A stretch of DNA of 64,000 bases from Mesorhizobium muleiense (lineage in GTDB: Bacteria; Pseudomonadota; Alphaproteobacteria; Rhizobiales; Rhizobiaceae). The stretch's first letter is position 1. Each line of letters opens with the position of its first letter. The notes beneath the pieces are model-generated. The model searched no databases. It was not told the origin of the DNA and saw only the letters and a program-made list of their open reading frames with translations. Shown piece after piece: positions 31,739 through 40,632 of the stretch. The DNA is taken from NCBI RefSeq assembly GCF_900099905.1, contig NZ_FNEE01000010.1, positions 104,890 through 168,889 on the forward strand. Direction: 5' to 3'. The position numbers and the translations under genes were made by a program.

Positions 31739-32477
31739 TCGTATCGTCGACGCCGAGGCCGGCATCGCCGCCGAAGCGGCGGGGCTCGATGCGCTCTATG
31801 GTCATCTCAAGCCGCTGGAGATCATCGAGCGGTCGGCCCGGGAATTCTTTCACGGTGAAATCGCCGCAGTTTCGTCGTTCGGGGCGGATTCTGCAGTGCT
31901 TCTGCACATGATCGCCAAGATCGACCGGACGCTGCCGGTCATCTTCCTCGACACCGGCAAGCACTTCGAGGAGACGCTCGGCTATCGCGACGCGCTGGTT
32001 GCCGATTTCGGGCTGACCGATATAAGGGTGATCACTCCCGAAGAAGCGGCGCTCGAACGGATCGATCCGACCGGTAATCTGAACGAAACCGACACCGACG
32101 CCTGCTGCGAGGTCCGCAAGGTCGAGCCGCTGGCGCGCGGCGTCGAGCCGTTCCGCGCCTGGTTCACCGGCCGCAAGCGTTTTCAGGCGACGACGCGAGC
32201 ATCCCTGCCGGTGTTCGAAGCGGTCGGCTCGCGCATCCGCATCAATCCGCTGGCGCATTGGACGACATCAGACCAGGCCAACTATATGCGCGCGCATGCG
32301 CTGCGTGAGAATCCACTGGTCGCCTATGGCTATCTATCGATAGGCTGCTTCCCGTGCACGCAGCCGGTGCAGCCGGGCGAGGATGCACGCAGCGGCCGCT
32401 GGGTGGGGCACGCCAAGACAGAGTGCGGCATCCATTTGTCGGGGCTGGAGAAGTCGCTGACCGACGCATCGCTTTAG
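31713..32477 (+). CDS. cysH: Adenylyl-sulfate (APS) reductase, thioredoxin-dependent
   Basis: A 254-residue PAPS-reductase-family protein with the nucleotide-binding SSFGADSAVLLHM and the C-terminal ECGIHL catalytic Cys. It also has CC (about residues 130-131) and CFPC, the cluster-binding pairs that distinguish 4Fe-4S APS reductases from cluster-free PAPS reductases. It therefore reduces APS directly to sulfite. AGGAGG six bases before the ATG lies inside cysI, and the genes overlap by 26 bases. Confidence 0.93.
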   Translation: MLAKPRPLDRIVDAEAGIAAEAAGLDALYGHLKPLEIIERSAREFFHGEIAAVSSFGADSAVLLHMIAKIDRTLPVIFLDTGKHFEETLGYRDALVADFGLTDIRVITPEEAALERIDPTGNLNETDTDACCEVRKVEPLARGVEPFRAWFTGRKRFQATTRASLPVFEAVGSRIRINPLAHWTTSDQANYMRAHALRENPLVAYGYLSIGCFPCTQPVQPGEDARSGRWVGHAKTECGIHLSGLEKSLTDASL

Positions 32478-32482
32478 GGTAT

Positions 32483-32580
32483 ATTCAGGTGAGGCTGGCC
32501 TGCGAATGGCGGCACGTACCTAAAGTACGCTCCGCTCCGGTTCTCGGAAGCCACCATTCTCGGCTCGGCCTTACCTGAAT
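32483..32580. repeat. 98-bp palindromic element between cysH and DUF934 gene
   Basis: The ends form an inverted repeat (ATTCAGGTGAGGC and GCCTTACCTGAAT, 12 of 13 bases). Inner parts pair imperfectly (GGCCTGCGAATGG with CCATTCTCGGCTCGGCC) and GTAC flanks the centre. It looks like a miniature dispersed element inserted in the operon. Confidence 0.6.
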
Positions 32581-32638
32581 CTCAACACACCCTCGAGCGT
32601 TTTGAACTTTGGAATTTTGTGGGCTTGGGAATTTCTCG

Positions 32639-33175
32639 ATGAATGAATCGATAGCGGAAAACGCCACCCGCCTCTGGACCCCGACAGGTTTTAGCGAGGA
32701 CGAGTGGAGCCATGCCGAGAGCGCCGACGCACTGTCCGGCAATGGCCGCTTCATCCTGCCACTGCAGGTGCTTCTCGACCTCGATCCGGCGGTGCGCCGG
32801 TCGGCGAAGGAGCGCCTCGGCGTGCTGCTTCAGCCCGGCGATCAGCTCGAAAAGATCGCGGACCTGCTCGACCAGATATCGCTGGTGGCGCTGGCCTTCC
32901 CGGCTTTCAGTGACGGCCGCTCCTTCTCCAAGGGCGAACTGCTGCGCAGCCGCTACCGTTTCGAGGGCGCGGTCCGCGCCACCGGACAGGTTCTGGTCGA
33001 CCAGCTTCCGCATATGCTGCGCCTCGGCTTCGACGAGTTCGAAGTATCAAATCCAGTGTTGCTGAAACGGCTCGAGGAAGGCCGCACCGGCGGTCTGCCG
33101 CTGTCCTACCAGCCGACCGTGAAGCCGGAGGCCAAAGGCCCCAAATATTCCTGGCGGCGGGTGCGCACCGGTTGA
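32639..33175 (+). CDS. DUF934 protein (sulfite reduction-associated)
   Basis: A 178-residue protein of DUF934, annotated in databases as probably involved in sulfite reduction because of constant linkage to cysI. Patterns include FILPLQVLLDLDPAVRRSAK and a FSKGELLRSRYRFEGAVRAT stretch near residue 100, ending in KYSWRRVRTG. It is separated from cysH by the palindromic element at 32483-32580 and probably ends the operon. No catalytic motif is recognised. Confidence 0.88.
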   Translation: MNESIAENATRLWTPTGFSEDEWSHAESADALSGNGRFILPLQVLLDLDPAVRRSAKERLGVLLQPGDQLEKIADLLDQISLVALAFPAFSDGRSFSKGELLRSRYRFEGAVRATGQVLVDQLPHMLRLGFDEFEVSNPVLLKRLEEGRTGGLPLSYQPTVKPEAKGPKYSWRRVRTG

Positions 33176-33265
33176 TCTCCCCCGACGGAGCGAGTCGCAT
33201 CTGGTCGGACCACTTTGCCGATTCAATCTTTTATTTTCGGCATCCGCACCTTAAGATAAGGCCTA

Positions 33266-33286
33266 TTATTTCGCGATCCGAAATAA
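33266..33286. promoter_or_regulatory. Palindromic operator candidate before the DJ-1/PfpI gene
   Basis: Perfect 8-bp arms TTATTTCG-CGATC-CGAAATAA in AT-rich DNA, 27 bases before the start codon at 33313. A likely repressor or activator site; no adjacent regulator gene is present. Confidence 0.5.
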
Positions 33287-33312
33287 ATTCGCCACCAAGG
33301 GAGGAACCGGGA

Positions 33313-33933
33313 ATGGCTGGTAAGAAGATATTGATGCTCGTTGGCGAGTTCAGCGAGGAATACGAGATTTTCGTCTTTGAACAGGCCATGCATGCGGTCG
33401 GCCACACCGTGCATGTCGTGTGTCCCGACAAGAAGGCAGGCGATATCCTGAAGACGTCGCTGCACGACTTCGAGGGTCACCAGACCTATACGGAAAAGCT
33501 CGGCCACGACTACATCCTCAACAAGACGTTTTCCGAGGTCAATCCGGCTGAATACGATGCCGTCTATGCGGCAGGCGGGCGCGGGCCGGAATATATCCGC
33601 ATCGACAAGCGCGTGCAGGCGCTGGTGCGGCATTTCCACGAGACCGGCAAGCCGATATTCACCATTTGCCACGGCGCGCAGATCCTGATGGCGGTCGACG
33701 GCGTGCTGCGTGGCAGGGAAGTCGCGGCGCTGCAGTATTGCGAGCCGGAAGTCACGCTCGCTGGCGGCACCTACATCGATGTCGCGCCGACCGGCGCCCA
33801 TGTCGACGGCAATCTGGTGTCGGCCAAGGGCTGGCCGGGGCTGGCCGCCTTCATGCGCGAATGCCTGAAAGTGCTTGGCACCGAGATCCGCCACGGCGAG
33901 ATCCTGATGCGCGACGAACGCCAGGCGGCTTGA
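33313..33933 (+). CDS. DJ-1/PfpI family protein
   Basis: A 206-residue flavodoxin-like protein of the DJ-1/PfpI superfamily. The nucleophile elbow is ICHGAQIL, with Cys followed by His as in PfpI-type hydrolases; an earlier Glu near residue 12 (GEFSEEYE) is the usual third residue. Members act as deglycases, glyoxalase III, proteases or chaperones. AGGA lies upstream of the start, with a perfect palindrome just before. It is transcribed apart from the cys operon. Confidence 0.87.
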   Translation: MAGKKILMLVGEFSEEYEIFVFEQAMHAVGHTVHVVCPDKKAGDILKTSLHDFEGHQTYTEKLGHDYILNKTFSEVNPAEYDAVYAAGGRGPEYIRIDKRVQALVRHFHETGKPIFTICHGAQILMAVDGVLRGREVAALQYCEPEVTLAGGTYIDVAPTGAHVDGNLVSAKGWPGLAAFMRECLKVLGTEIRHGEILMRDERQAA

Positions 33934-34008
33934 GCCACCATTATAAAAGCCGCCGTACCTGTGGTGCGGCGGCTTTACAGCGCCGCGCGTTCGTTTTTGG
34001 GATGTGCT

Positions 34009-35052
34009 TTATGCAGTCATCCGCGCTTCGCGAAACGATATCAGCTTGCTGCGGCTCTCATCCCACAGCGCCAGCTTGACGCAGCGCAGGCTGTCGAGAA
34101 GCGTGACGCGGCCAATTTCGCGCAGTTCCGGATAGTCCCTCAGGACCTCCTGCAGACGATAGCACGGCACCTTGGCGGAGAGGTGGTGCACGTGATGGAC
34201 GCCGATATTGCCGGTGAACCAGTTCAGTACCGGCGGCAGGTCGTAATAGGACGAGCCGTGCAGGGCCGCATGCTGGAACTCCCATTCGGAGTCCTTTGCC
34301 CACTCTGTCTCTTCGAACTGGTGCTGGACATAGAACAGCCAGATGCCGGCGGACCCGGCGAGAACGACGATGGGCAAATGGACGACCAGGAACGCTTCGA
34401 GACCGACGAACCAGACAAGGGCGGCGGCGGCGACCGCGATGGCCGCGTTGGTGGCCATCGACGACACCCAGGGCGTGAGGCCGCCTCGCATCATGCCGAC
34501 CGGCAGTCTCTGTTCAAAGATGAAAAGCCAAATGGGGCCGAGGCCGAACATGACGAGCGGATGGCGATAGAGACGATAGGCAAGGCGGCCCCGCCAGGAC
34601 ATTTGCCGATATTCCGCGACAGTCAGCGTCTTGATGTCGCCCGTGCCGCGCTCATCGAGATTGCCGGCGCTGGCATGATGGGTTGCGTGGGCACGCCGCC
34701 AGCAATCGTAAGGCGTCAAAGTCAGGATCCCCAGGCCGCGGCCGATCCAGTCGTCGGCGGTGCGGTTGGCGAAGAAGGAACCGTGGCCGCAATCGTGCTG
34801 GATCATGAAGATCCGCACCAGAAAGCCGGCGGCCGGAAGGATGAGGATCAGACCCCACCAATGGCCATAGGCATAGGCAGCCGAGGACAGTGCCCACAGC
34901 GTGGCAAAGGGGATGAGAGTGATGGCAAGTTCGACGGCGCTGCGCCGCCTGTCAGGTTTCTTGTAGCGCGCCAGGATCTTCAACCAGGCACGCTTGCTGT
35001 TCGCTACAGCTTCGGGGGAAATCATGTTCATCAGGAAGCATAGACGGACCAT
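34009..35052 (-). CDS. Fatty acid desaturase
   Basis: A 347-residue membrane di-iron enzyme with all three histidine clusters: HDCGHGS (after the second membrane segment), HATHH and HHVHHL, plus QHQFEETEW. The pattern matches bacterial acyl-lipid delta-12-type desaturases. About four membrane segments are visible. The start is uncertain: ATG codons occur at 35052, 35031 and 35025 and none has a strong ribosome site. It should modify membrane phospholipid acyl chains, perhaps in response to cold. Confidence 0.9.
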   Translation of the reverse strand: MVRLCFLMNMISPEAVANSKRAWLKILARYKKPDRRRSAVELAITLIPFATLWALSSAAYAYGHWWGLILILPAAGFLVRIFMIQHDCGHGSFFANRTADDWIGRGLGILTLTPYDCWRRAHATHHASAGNLDERGTGDIKTLTVAEYRQMSWRGRLAYRLYRHPLVMFGLGPIWLFIFEQRLPVGMMRGGLTPWVSSMATNAAIAVAAAALVWFVGLEAFLVVHLPIVVLAGSAGIWLFYVQHQFEETEWAKDSEWEFQHAALHGSSYYDLPPVLNWFTGNIGVHHVHHLSAKVPCYRLQEVLRDYPELREIGRVTLLDSLRCVKLALWDESRSKLISFREARMTA

Positions 35053-35165
35053 TTCGTCGCCGCAAGCCAGGCATCACGCAAAGTTACTGCGGGTAATTGT
35101 CGCGCGACGCGCAAGCTGCGGCAAAAGGCATGCCAATGGCGCGCAGCGACAGGCGTGTGTGTTGT

Positions 35166-35399
35166 CTATCGCCGGTTGCCACCGGCGGCTACGCTGCTTT
35201 CGATGCCGTCGAGGCGGTCAAGCAATTCCCTGAAACGATCGGGAATGTCGTTCTCCGTCCGGAACGCCGGCAACGCGCGCAGAAAGTGCATCGTTGCCTC
35301 CGTGCCGAACTGGCGCCTGATGCCGGCCGCCAGCCTTTCACGTCTTTCGTCATCGTTGGGGGCGCCATTCTTACGGTCGCCGTCGTTGCGGGTCGCCAT
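35166..35399 (-). CDS. Small hypothetical protein with NepR-like C-terminus
   Basis: A 77-residue soluble protein starting MATRNDGDRKNGAPNDDERR. Its C-terminal half, with LPAFRTENDIPDRFRELLDRLD, recalls the helix of NepR anti-sigma factors, whose core reads PxPDRFLDLLxxLD. AGGA lies seven bases before the ATG at 35399. No phyR or ecfG lies nearby, so the NepR link is only a pattern resemblance. It could equally be an unrelated small protein. Confidence 0.55.
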   Translation of the reverse strand: MATRNDGDRKNGAPNDDERRERLAAGIRRQFGTEATMHFLRALPAFRTENDIPDRFRELLDRLDGIESSVAAGGNRR

Positions 35400-35638
35400 C
35401 TCAAAATCCTGTGTCGGTTTCGAAACTCTTCCAGCAGACGAATGGTTCCCCCATCGCAGCATCTTGGCAAGCAAAGCCGGTGGTTACAGTAAAATTTGAA
35501 TTAATATCGAAAGGTCTCCATGATGCGTCGTCAAAAGTGCGAGCGGCCTGTCCAGTATCGCTTGCCCCTTGATTTTTGGCCGCCAAACCTCGATATCGGG
35601 CACAAAATCCACATCATTTGAAATGACGGGAAACGGCG

Positions 35639-36274
35639 ATGAGCGACCAGGCAAAAGACGAACGCGCGCCCGATGAAGCCGAGACGGCCGGGGCTGCCAC
35701 CGAACACACGCAAGGCAGCGCCGACGGCGACTATGAAGCGCTTGTGCGGCTGCTGAAGGAAAACGACGAGTTGAAGGACCGCGCGCTCCGCGTCGCAGCC
35801 GAGATGGAGAATCTGCGCCGCCGTACCGCCCGTGACGTGCACGATGCACGCGCCTATGCGGTTGCCAATTTCGCCCGTGACATGCTGTCGGTATCGGACA
35901 ATCTGCGCCGCGCACTGGATGCGATCCCGGCTGAGTCCAAGGCGTCAGGTGATGCCGGTTTGAAGTCACTGATCGAGGGCGTCGAACTCACCGAGCGCGC
36001 CATGCTATCGGCGCTCGAGCGGCACGGAGTGAAGAAGCTCGAGCCGGAAGGCGAGAAATTCGACCCGAATTTCCATCAGGCGATGTTCGAGGTGCCCAAT
36101 CCGGAGGTGCCGGCCAACACGGTGGTCCAGGTCGTGCAGCCAGGCTATTCGATCGGTGAGCGGGTGTTGCGGCCGGCCATGGTCGGCGTTGCCAAGGGCG
36201 GTCCCAAGCATGTGGCAAGCGAAGCGCCGGTCGAGCCAGGGCCGGTGAATGAGCAAGCTGAGAAGGATGCGTAA
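35639..36274 (+). CDS. grpE: Nucleotide exchange factor GrpE
   Basis: A 211-residue GrpE: an acidic disordered N-terminus, a long coiled coil from about residue 33 ([34 protein letters not shown]), and the C-terminal beta domain with [13 protein letters not shown] and [20 protein letters not shown]. It releases ADP from DnaK. In many Rhizobiales hrcA precedes grpE; here no hrcA is present. A possible heat-shock promoter (CTTGAT near 35568, CTCGATAT near 35589) is weak. Confidence 0.95.
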   Translation: MSDQAKDERAPDEAETAGAATEHTQGSADGDYEALVRLLKENDELKDRALRVAAEMENLRRRTARDVHDARAYAVANFARDMLSVSDNLRRALDAIPAESKASGDAGLKSLIEGVELTERAMLSALERHGVKKLEPEGEKFDPNFHQAMFEVPNPEVPANTVVQVVQPGYSIGERVLRPAMVGVAKGGPKHVASEAPVEPGPVNEQAEKDA

Positions 36275-36279
36275 GTTAA

Positions 36280-36387
36280 GGGAATAGGGCAGTAGGAGCA
36301 GTAGGGGCAGTAGGGTAAAGGAGCCGTACCAATCGTGCGGCTTCGTGCTATTCATACATCCCTATTCACCCGCTCTCCTACTCCGCT
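36280..36387. repeat. GTAGG-armed inverted-repeat element, copy A
   Basis: Left arm of degenerate GCAGTAGG/GAGCAGTAG units (36280-36320), a core shared with the element at 44749-44810 in opposite orientation (GCCGTACCAATC, CGGCTTCGTGC, CCCTATTCAC) and a right arm CTCTCCTACTCC. The right arm abuts the start codon of the TRIC gene. Confidence 0.65.
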
Positions 36388-37026
36388 ATGCCCTTGAACC
36401 CGATCGAGCTTCTCGACTATGCCGGTGTCGCCGTCTTCGCGGCGACCGGTGCGCTGGCCGCTTCGCGCAAGCAGCTCGACATCATCGGCTTTCTGTTCCT
36501 GGCCAGCGTCACCGGCATCGGCGGTGGCACGTTTCGTGACGTCATCCTCAATCTTCCGGTCTTCTGGGTTACCAACTCTGGCTATGTGCTGATCTGCGCG
36601 GTGGTGGCGATGCTTGTCTTTTTCGGGGCGCACCGTCTCGAATCCCGCTGGAAATTACTGCTCTGGCTCGACGCCGTCGGCCTCGCCGCGTTTTCGGTGA
36701 TGGGTGCCGCCAAGGGCCTGGCCATCACCGGCTCGCCGGTCGTGTCCGTTGTTACCGGCGTGCTCACCGCCACGTTCGGCGGGATCTTGCGCGACCTGCT
36801 GGCCGGTGAGGCTTCGGTGCTCTTGAGACCAGAAATCTATGTCACCGCCGCCCTTGCGGGCGCCATCCTGTTTACAACAGGCGATCTCGCCGGACTGCCG
36901 CCGCTCGCCTCGGGCCTGGTGGGCTTCATAGCCGCTTTCTGCGTGCGTGGCGGCGCGCTTAAGTTCGGCTGGGCCTTTCCGTCCTACAAGAGCCGGCCCG
37001 GCCGGCGGCCGGAAGATATTCCGTGA
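36388..37026 (+). CDS. TRIC-type cation channel (UPF0126) membrane protein
   Basis: A 212-residue protein with seven membrane segments arranged as two repeats of three plus one. Each repeat has a glycine-rich kink motif: GIGGGTFRDVILN and FGGILRDLLAGE. These are the GGG/GG-xRD signatures of prokaryotic TRIC channels, trimeric monovalent cation channels. The ATG directly follows an inverted-repeat element, so no normal ribosome site is visible; the leader may have been replaced by the repeat. Confidence 0.88.
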   Translation: MPLNPIELLDYAGVAVFAATGALAASRKQLDIIGFLFLASVTGIGGGTFRDVILNLPVFWVTNSGYVLICAVVAMLVFFGAHRLESRWKLLLWLDAVGLAAFSVMGAAKGLAITGSPVVSVVTGVLTATFGGILRDLLAGEASVLLRPEIYVTAALAGAILFTTGDLAGLPPLASGLVGFIAAFCVRGGALKFGWAFPSYKSRPGRRPEDIP

Positions 37027-37029
37027 AAT

Positions 37030-37107
37030 GAGGCGAGTAGCGAATAGGGACAACGATCCGCAGCGAATTGGCGGAACTCTCGCTACTCGCTATTAGCTAC
37101 TCATTGG
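37030..37107. repeat. GAGTAGCGAATAG-type inverted repeat, copy C
   Basis: GAGGCGAGTAGCGAATAG at the left and CTCGCTACTCGCTATT at the right form a degenerate inverted repeat between the convergent TRIC and olsB genes. It is related in motif to the GGAGTAGG elements at 36280 and 44701 but has a different core. Confidence 0.5.
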
Positions 37108-37110
37108 AAT

Positions 37111-37998
37111 TCAGGCGGCGAAGCGCTGGGCTTCCCCGCCATAATAGCTGACGTAGCGGGCGCCGATCTCCTTGACCGGCATCACCACGAACACGTCGAC
37201 CGTCGAGAATTCGCGGTCGATGACGCAGCCGTCGCCGATGCGCGCGCCGACGCGCAGATAGCCCTTGACCAGCGGTGGCATCGCCGCGATCGCGGCCTTG
37301 GCGTTGACCGCCTCGATCGGCATCAAATCCATGGAACAGTAGCGGCCGGCGACGGCGCGCACGTCCCAGGCCGAATTCGTCCGGCAGTGATGGGCGAGAT
37401 AGGTCAGCGCTTCGGCGTGTGCCGCCGGCACGGTGCCGGGGAACGAGGCGCAACCGGTCATCACGCCGATCCCATAATGGTTGATATAGGCCCAGATACC
37501 TTGCCAGAGCGCCTCGATGGTGCGCTTCGAGCGGTATTCCGGCAAGACGCAGGAGCGGCCGAGCTCGAGGAAACGCTGGCCGGGATGGCGGGCGATAAGA
37601 TTGGTCAGCTCAAACTCGCCCTCGGAATAGAAGCCGCCGGCCGCTGCCGCGATCTCCTGCCGCAACAGGCGGTAGGTGCCGACAATGCGGCGATGCTCGG
37701 GACCGGACAGCGAGGTGTCGAAGACGAGCAGATGATCACAGAGCGGATCAAAATGGTCGGCGTCGCGGCGGTCCTGCACCTGAAACAGGGTTTTCCTGGC
37801 GCCGAGCTCGTCATAGAACACCCGGTAGCGCACTTCCTGCGCGGCTGCGATCTCGGCCTCGTTGCGTGCGAGCCGCACTTCGAGGTTGCCGATACGGCCA
37901 AGCGCTTCGCCTTTTATGACAGCATCGACGTTGCGCCCGGTGAGCAAAGCACCCCTGGCGTTCGGCCGAGCGTCACATTCCGGCATAACTGTATGCAC
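37111..37998 (-). CDS. olsB: L-ornithine N-alpha-acyltransferase OlsB
   Basis: A 295-residue GNAT-like N-acyltransferase. Typical patterns are AAQEVRYRVFYDELGA, FDPLCDHLLVFD, LELGRSCVLPEYRSK and VMTGCASFPGT, as in Sinorhizobium OlsB. It transfers a 3-hydroxyacyl group from ACP to ornithine, giving lyso-ornithine lipid, the first step of ornithine-lipid synthesis used in phosphate limitation. No olsA is adjacent, as is also common in rhizobia. It is convergent with the TRIC gene. Confidence 0.87.
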   Translation of the reverse strand: MHTVMPECDARPNARGALLTGRNVDAVIKGEALGRIGNLEVRLARNEAEIAAAQEVRYRVFYDELGARKTLFQVQDRRDADHFDPLCDHLLVFDTSLSGPEHRRIVGTYRLLRQEIAAAAGGFYSEGEFELTNLIARHPGQRFLELGRSCVLPEYRSKRTIEALWQGIWAYINHYGIGVMTGCASFPGTVPAAHAEALTYLAHHCRTNSAWDVRAVAGRYCSMDLMPIEAVNAKAAIAAMPPLVKGYLRVGARIGDGCVIDREFSTVDVFVVMPVKEIGARYVSYYGGEAQRFAA

Positions 37999-38163
37999 GA
38001 GTGATTCTCCTTCGAGCCATCCCTCTTGGCACGGGGATACGGCGTAGGTGCAACAGGATTGTGACAGTACCGTGATACGGCCCTGCCGGCAATACTTCGT
38101 CGGCTGGTCAACTCTTCAACCGGCTATGTTCTGCAGGTAAGCCAGGCAAGGACAGCCGGCGGA

Positions 38164-40452
38164 TCAAGCGGCCACGTGACCCTCGACCGCATGGACAAGC
38201 GCGTCGGGGTCGAGCGGCTTGGTGACGAAGCCGCTGGCGCCATGGGCGAGCACTGCGTGGCGGGTCGTTTCCTGACTGTCCGCCGACAGCACCATGATCG
38301 GAACCGGCGACACGGCGGTTTCCTCCTCGTGCCGGCGGATGGCGGCGATCGCGTCCAGCCCGTCCATGACAGGCATGTGCAGGTCCATCAGCACCACGTC
38401 GAAGCGGTACTTGTGGTCGGTGCCGGTGATGGCCTCGACGGCGGCCTTGCCGTTGCCGACCAGTTTCACGCGATGCCCGGCCTTTAGCAGCGTGGCACGG
38501 GCAAGCATGGCGTTGATGTCGTTATCCTCGGCGATCAGCACGGACAGGCCCCGCCGCCGGCCGCCAATGGCGCGGGCGGTTGGTGCGCCGCGCTTTTCCG
38601 GCTGCGGCTGGGTGAGGGCAGGCACGCTGCTGGTCAAAAGCACGCGAAGCAACGTTTCGCCACGCACCGGCCTTGCCAGAAAGGTGGCGTAGCCGCTGGC
38701 GCGGAACTCGCCCAGCATGCCGCGGTCGGTTGGCGCGATCAGTGTGATCGCCTCGCAATCGGCAAAGCCGCTCTGGCGAAGGCGCTTGAGCAACCTGCCG
38801 TCGCCTTCCTCCATGGCCGCATCGACCAAAAGCGCGTCGCAGCCTTCGGCGAAGGACGCTGCCTGGGCGGCGGTGGTGGCCAGATCGACCTTGCCGCCAT
38901 TGGCGCGGATGGTGCGGGCGATGGCGTCGGCCTCGATGGCGTTCTTCGACAGGATCACGGCGCGCCGCCCTGACAGCGCATCCCGACGGCTCTGCGGCGG
39001 CTCGGTGGCCGATATTGCAGGGATTTCGAAGACGAATTCCGAACCCTGGCCGAGCTGGCTCGACACCGAGATCGTGCCGCCCATGGCGATCACCAGGCGC
39101 CTGGAGATGGCAAGACCGAGCCCGGCGCCGCCATGCGCGCGAGTCGACGTGCCGTCAGCCTGTTCGAATTCCTCGAAGATGCGCTCCAGGTCGTCCTCGT
39201 GCAGGCCGGGACCGGTGTCGGTGACGGTGAAGCCTATGCGGTCGGTGGTTTCGGTGCGGGCACGAGCGATGCTCACCAACACGCCGCCGCTGTCGGTGAA
39301 CTTGATGGCGTTGCCGATGAGGTTGAGCAGCACCTGCCTGACCCTTCCAGGATCGGCTGATATCATCTGCGGCACGTCGGGTTCGACATGGCAGCCAAGG
39401 CCGATGTTCTTGGCGAAGGCACGCGCCGCCAGGAGTTCTACGATGTTGTCGGCGATCTCGCGCACCGACATTGGCTGCGGTTCGGGATCGAAGCGGCCGG
39501 CCTCGATCTTGGAATAGTCGAGCAGGTCCTCGATCAGCGCCAGCAGCGCGCTGGCCGAGGTCGAGATGGCGCCGACATAGGTCCGTTGTTGCGGCGAGAG
39601 CCCGGTGTCCGCCAGCAGCTTGGCCATGCCCATGATGCCGTTCATCGGCGTGCGGATCTCGTGGCTGACGGTGGCGAGGAAGCGCGATTTGGCCTGGCTT
39701 GCATATTCGGCTCGCTCGCGGGCGGTGATCAGCGACGTTTCGGCGTGCTTGCGGGCGGTAATGTCGCGGGCGATGGCGCGATGCGAGACAGCGCCGCTCT
39801 CCTTGTCGCGCACGGACAGTTCGATCCATGAGAACCAGCGCGGGCCGCTCGGTGTTCTAATGGCGACGTCGGTGGAGCTCAGGCATTCATGGTCGGAAAA
39901 AGCGGCATCGGGAACTATGCCGACGTCAATGCCGAGGTCGGCCAGGGCCTTGCCGGCAAGGTCGCGCTGGTCGGCTCCGACAAGCTCGGCGAAAACCTTG
40001 TTGGCATAGACGATGTGGGCGTCACGGTCGCGATGGACGACGAGATCGCCAAGCGCGTCGATCAGCCCGCGAAAGCGTTCCTCGCTCTCCTGCATCTCCC
40101 ACACGCGGTCGGCCAGGCTCTCAACCTCGGCGCGGCTGCGCGCTGCGGTCTCGCCAAGCAGCGCAACCGTGCGGCGCGCCGTGCGCCTGGCACGCAGATG
40201 CACGGCAAGGCCTGCCATGCCAGTCGACAAAAGCCCGACGGTGATGAAGATCGGCGCGCCGGTCAGATGCGACAGGCCCGCCAGCACGACGATGGCGACG
40301 AGCATCAGGAACGGCAGGCCTTCGCGATTGGCGGCGGGCAATTCAGGCGCCAGTGGCGGCGCCGCGATATGCTGCCGGCTTGGCGCCTCCGGGCCGATCC
40401 CGTCGACGTTTTCGGCGCTCTCTGTTTCTCTGATGCCGGATTCCGTGACCAT
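38164..40452 (-). CDS. PAS-containing hybrid sensor histidine kinase
   Basis: A 762-residue kinase: two membrane helices (about 48-90) with almost no periplasmic loop, a coiled coil, a PAS domain (about 120-235), HisKA with phospho-acceptor His264 in [10 protein letters not shown], a HATPase domain ([25 protein letters not shown]), a degenerate receiver-like domain from about 500, and a C-terminal receiver ([21 protein letters not shown], final KPL). The degenerate receiver retains an Asp but lacks the normal acidic pair, so only the last receiver looks functional. It should feed a phosphorelay through an Hpt protein encoded elsewhere. The signal is unknown. Confidence 0.88.
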   Translation of the reverse strand: MVTESGIRETESAENVDGIGPEAPSRQHIAAPPLAPELPAANREGLPFLMLVAIVVLAGLSHLTGAPIFITVGLLSTGMAGLAVHLRARRTARRTVALLGETAARSRAEVESLADRVWEMQESEERFRGLIDALGDLVVHRDRDAHIVYANKVFAELVGADQRDLAGKALADLGIDVGIVPDAAFSDHECLSSTDVAIRTPSGPRWFSWIELSVRDKESGAVSHRAIARDITARKHAETSLITARERAEYASQAKSRFLATVSHEIRTPMNGIMGMAKLLADTGLSPQQRTYVGAISTSASALLALIEDLLDYSKIEAGRFDPEPQPMSVREIADNIVELLAARAFAKNIGLGCHVEPDVPQMISADPGRVRQVLLNLIGNAIKFTDSGGVLVSIARARTETTDRIGFTVTDTGPGLHEDDLERIFEEFEQADGTSTRAHGGAGLGLAISRRLVIAMGGTISVSSQLGQGSEFVFEIPAISATEPPQSRRDALSGRRAVILSKNAIEADAIARTIRANGGKVDLATTAAQAASFAEGCDALLVDAAMEEGDGRLLKRLRQSGFADCEAITLIAPTDRGMLGEFRASGYATFLARPVRGETLLRVLLTSSVPALTQPQPEKRGAPTARAIGGRRRGLSVLIAEDNDINAMLARATLLKAGHRVKLVGNGKAAVEAITGTDHKYRFDVVLMDLHMPVMDGLDAIAAIRRHEEETAVSPVPIMVLSADSQETTRHAVLAHGASGFVTKPLDPDALVHAVEGHVAA

Positions 40453-40632
40453 GCGGAAACCCTTGCCAGACAGAGATTATGGAAAATTACCGCGGATCGT
40501 TCGAATTTTAGCGGTCGCGCGGTTTTTTCCTCTCCGCTCCTGAAGCGCGTCGCGTTTGGCCGGCCTCATGCGAGGCGCTTCACCGCTGCACACCCTGGGT
40601 CATGCTTTTGCTCGACATGCATTAAAAACCGC

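Noticed and set aside
35568-35596. Heat-shock sigma-32 promoter before grpE
   Set aside because: CTTGAT and CTCGATAT are poorly matched and the spacing is off, so it is mentioned only in the grpE entry.
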